From positions 62,001 to 126,000 of the forward strand of contig JASAMV010001731.1 of assembly GCA_030248065.1 (NCBI GenBank): a stretch of 64,000 nt of DNA. Reading direction: 5' to 3'. The DNA is from Rhynchonema sp. JSB1_4. Taxonomy: Eukaryota; Nematoda; Chromadorea; Monhysterida; Xyalidae. Under the pieces are notes generated by a model. It did no database searches. It worked only from the letters and a program-made list of their open reading frames with translations, and was not told the origin of the DNA. The translations under genes and the position numbers were made by a program. Each line of letters starts with the position of its first letter. Within the stretch, counting starts at the first letter, position 1. Below are positions 60,351 to 64,000 of this stretch, in pieces.

Positions 60351-63300
60351 CTGAACGAAGAGAAGAATCAGGTCAGCGAATGAATTTATATATTTCAAAC
60401 GTACTAATCGTTTTGGCTTATGTTCGGCGAAGGACCCTCCAGCTGGCTAGTTTTCATGCTCGGACCAACTACATCGCAGGGTCTGTCGGTTTGAGCGATG
60501 TCATACCGTCCATTGGCAGTTCATCCCAGAACTAAGTAACCAAGCAATGCACAAGCGAGCGCAAGATTAAATAAGGTGCACAAGAGGTGGGGTCGTAATT
60601 TTCACAAGTGGAAGTAAACCCCAGTTGAGGTTTGCGTTTTCACAAAGACGGATACTAGTACGGACCAACACCACATGTTGCACAAAGTTTATTATCCTCG
60701 GTCGCTAGACCTTTGCCAATTGCACGGCACTGCGTAGTACTTCAGTAACTATTATCAGACATGCTGACACCGTGCTGACGTCCAGCTGGACACAAACTGA
60801 TCGAATAAACTGTAACACCGGAAATGCATTAACAGCGCCTCCATGAATCGAACCTTCGAGTGCAAGTAGAAAATCGCTGATGCAAAAAGGAAGAAATTCG
60901 TCTCTGAACTTGCGGACCGGACCGCATGGACCACAAATCTTCCGGTTTGCGGACCGCATAAGTACCCGCCAGGGCCAGATCATCAAGTTTTCTTGTTTCC
61001 GGTATGTATGCTCTAGGGTATCGTCTTGCCATACCACATGTATGGAATGCCACAGGTATGTATCGAAGCTTGTACTAGATGAGGAGTACCTATAACCTCT
61101 TTTTTGCCGAATTGGCGCAAATGCTTGGAACACACACACACACTTTCAATTTTGCGAAACAAGCTCTTTATTTGCCACCGGGCAAGCAGAAATCTTTTTC
61201 GTCTGCCTTGTTAAGCAACTACTTTCCGCTCCAACTTTGGACAAAAAGGTAGTTACAGATTCCAAACAAGCTCCGCTGCCTGTCTCATTGTCCATTTTCT
61301 GGCAATTACTCCCATTCGATACAAAACACGTAAATGTGACCGATTTACCGTTACATGTATATAGCCAGTATGAATACGTAAATGCCTTTGTCGCGAGGCA
61401 GTCTTGAACGCGACTGGTTTCCTGTGCACAGCACATCTTCTGACAACACGCCAGTGTCTCGAGTACAGAAAAATAATTTCCGTTGAATTTGAGTCCATGT
61501 TTACAAAAGAAAGCATCACATGTTCGGAAGGCACCCACGAAGCAGGAAAAATGACGGTGGTCATGCAAAGCGCACCATTCTGTTTTCATGAAGCGTCAGA
61601 TGTTAGCACATTGAGACAACGCAATGTCAAATGTTGCCCCGTTATGTGCATAAGTTGCGAGTAAGCGACAATTTAGCCCTTTTTTCTCAGTTGTTCTGTT
61701 TGGTTGCGTAATAAGGCGGCTAGTGATAGTGCAGAGACCAGACGATTTGACATCAGCAAAACGATATCCGCGCTTGCGGGCGTACGTGCGTAAGCGTATC
61801 GGACGTACGCAAGCCAGAATAATAGCTAATGGTATGCATGTGGCACGCACACACTGCGACGCGACCCAAAGGCACAAGGTGCACATGCGTACAACGTCTA
61901 ATCAGTCGCACGCGTATATTACTATGTATTGTATCTATACTATGTAACTTATGTTCCAAAACCATGTATAATACCGTAATGTATGTATCTGAAAATGTAC
62001 CAAGTGCCAGTCATATTTTGACATACCAACCATATCCAAAAGCGGTAGGTGGCCCTAACTTTTGTGGCCCAATCAGAGATAACGCGCGCATCCGTCCACA
62101 TTGTATATGCACCTCAAAACCCGACAGTTGGACCAAGATTAAAGTTTGCGTCGTTGGACAGGTCTCACCGGACCTCATGTATCTTTCGTTGGCGTACATT
62201 TGATTACTTTGTGCTCTTGCTTTCGCTACAGCAGTGTGGTGTATCCATACCGTAATACCGAGCAATGATGAAACGCGATACGTTGTTTTTTGTCTGTCAC
62301 TCCAAGTTGGCCTCACAGTGTCAAGTTTCAGCCAAGCGTACGACACGGTTACATTAGTGGTAATGGATTCAACCCGCCATTAGGACTGTCGGACAGGATC
62401 GGGTGCTATATTGGCCCTTTGTGACAAACATGACTCTTCAGCCATTTGATTATCAAGAGCAACAGCACTTTTTGCGGTGGCAGTATCCAGACATGCTGCA
62501 TGTATAGCACATGGCCTGCTGTGCGCCAGGCACCTTTTGGCCAGAAGTATCCGCTGTGCTTCCGGCTGTGCTTGCAATATTAATGCAAGCAACGTGACAA
62601 AATTCCTTCAAAGCACCATACTCTGTTATCCCTTTCACACTGTTTCGTTGATCCAGTGATGATAAAGTTGTCATTAGTCTTTTTTACTTACTTGAACTGA
62701 AAGTGCTCTAGTTCTATTTGCTTCTCCATTGCAGTCACAGTACATTCTGTTTGATTAACAGTGAGCTTGAGTTATTAACGGAGTTGAAAGTTTATGACTG
62801 TTTGACTCCAGTGCCTGTGACCAGTACAAGCATATTTTGTGGGAATAAAGCACAACCGAGGTAAGTACCTGGAACAATAAATTCAGCCGTTGTGTACACT
62901 AGTCCATACGTTTTGGCACACGCATGACGAGTTACGGCGGGTTGTTAGCATTCCTTTCAGCAACTGCCTGAACAGGGCTCACAAATGTGTTAAAACGTCA
63001 AAGGATGTGCGGTCAAAAGAGCCACGTCTGTTCGAAACCAAGCTTGTCTGTCAAATTTGGTATATGTACGTGCAGTTAAGGGATGCAATTTCGATGTCAC
63101 TTCGCCAAGCAAACATGCAGAGACATATATGTAGCACATATAAGTTGTTTGTCGCATACGTAGTCCTGCCATGTCATCATCAAGCCTTTGTGGGAGCAGA
63201 GTTCGGAGAAGTGGAGGGGCCAAACGCGACCCGACCCGGTCTGTCAACACTGCAGACCGCCAGAGCATCTAATCACGCCGCCCATGCGTCCCACGTTACG

Positions 63301-64000
63301 CCGCACTATTATTGCATGCACATGCATAGGCATTTGTGTGTCAAAATACGTGCCGCCGTTACTTGGTCAGCTCCATTGGAACACATAACCACTTAACCAA
63401 TATACAGACTGTCTTACGCGAAGCGCGATGCCTGGCAAAAACACGTATGGCCTGGATCCATGCTGCATTATTTTATTCTACCATGAAGGTCTAACAAGAA
63501 GTTCGATTGATCACACCAGGCAGCAGGCAGAACATTGTTCATCAGCAAAAACATATTGCAATCTCATAGATTTGAGTTATTGCTATGTAGGCGTTTGGTA
63601 GACGGTTTGACGTTTTTGCTTCATGCACGCTAGATGCGGAGTCCAAGGTGATCACTCATGTCAAAATTACCCACCACCTATGTACCTAGGCATGCGCACT
63701 CAGTGGACTCAAAAACTGCCGCTGCAAGATTAAAAATCGGTGCGTGGTGATATTTCAAGATCAAGTCCGCCTCCGTTCGAGAGAACGGGTGTTCGAATTC
63801 AGTTCCATGCCGTAATATTTCATTGCTCGACATTCAAGAGTGCGCAAATGTCGGCATCCTTCGTATGTACATAGAGCTACTCTCATCCGATCATAGCACC
63901 ATCTGGTTTTCAGCGTGCCTCTTCCAACGAACGTGTGCTAGAAAAGTTTACCTTTCTTAACGTTTTTGGTAGAATTTCGCACGCACTTTCTCCAAGGCCG
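60351..64000. other. no supported gene; probably long first intron of RPL7A or intergenic
   Basis: I searched both strands for the N-terminal part of eL8 and did not find it. A (CA)n run lies at about 61132-61143. Frames such as 61146-61589 (minus) and 62890-63396 (plus) lack recognisable features. On the minus strand, 64000 to 63952 is open in one frame and ends AAAG/GTAAAC, like an exon end, but it is too short to identify. Confidence 0.4.

Noticed and set aside
63780..63820. tRNA-like B box (GTTCGAATTC)
   Set aside because: No matching A box or cloverleaf stems around it.

Overview
The window is animal nuclear DNA. It holds about a dozen multi-exon genes with short GT-AG introns (roughly 40-400 bp, often ending in TTTCAG or TTTTAG), one clear GC-AG intron, and only metazoan-type families. 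Acceptor style, two DB-like cysteine modules in one secreted protein, compact genes and much repeat DNA suggest an ecdysozoan invertebrate, most likely a nematode. That is an inference; no species can be named. No rRNA, tRNA, CRISPR or prokaryotic features were seen. All exon coordinates were placed by eye from reading frame, splice consensus and phase, without transcripts.

Layout. 372-2168 (+) is the 3' part of a Dbl-family RhoGEF (DH-PH). 2834-4825 (+) is a complete EOGT-like O-GlcNAc transferase. 5390-6046 (+) is an unidentified, broken coding-like stretch. 6554-16404 (-) is one gene for a giant secreted protein: signal peptide, two DB-like modules, acidic linker, about 8 kb of coding minisatellite (unit SGSGDKEPSGEKSAK), acidic tail and one calcium-binding EGF domain. 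16405-20290 is non-coding with several small repeats. 20291-22363 (+) is an ionotropic glutamate receptor-like channel subunit. 23036-29988 (+) is a 23-exon BTBD8-like double-BTB protein. 30089-37455 is a 7.4 kb terminal-inverted-repeat element filled with three satellite arrays. 37460-39284 (+) is an IQ-motif protein whose first visible exon starts right at the element edge. 40217-41562 (+) is XXYLT1 and 42020-44185 (-) is FAXDC2, in convergent order. 45838-48444 (-) is a RING-less TRAF-type zinc finger/MATH protein. 49336-51037 (-) is a small mucin-like membrane protein with two MITEs in its intron. 51038-57339 shows no gene I can support. 57340-57719 (+) is a short Crumbs-like tail protein. 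58386-60350 (-) is most of ribosomal protein eL8 (RPL7A). 60351-64000 shows no supported gene.

How the genes relate. Most are unrelated neighbours. Two glycosyltransferases (EOGT, XXYLT1) belong to families that modify EGF repeats of Notch-type proteins, and a cbEGF protein lies between them, but that EGF domain lacks both acceptor consensus sequences. The signals most worth a second look are the giant Ser-Gly repeat protein, the satellite-filled TIR element touching an exon, and a 10-base motif, TGATGTTTCA, found ten times and mostly on the sense strand of introns of unrelated genes.
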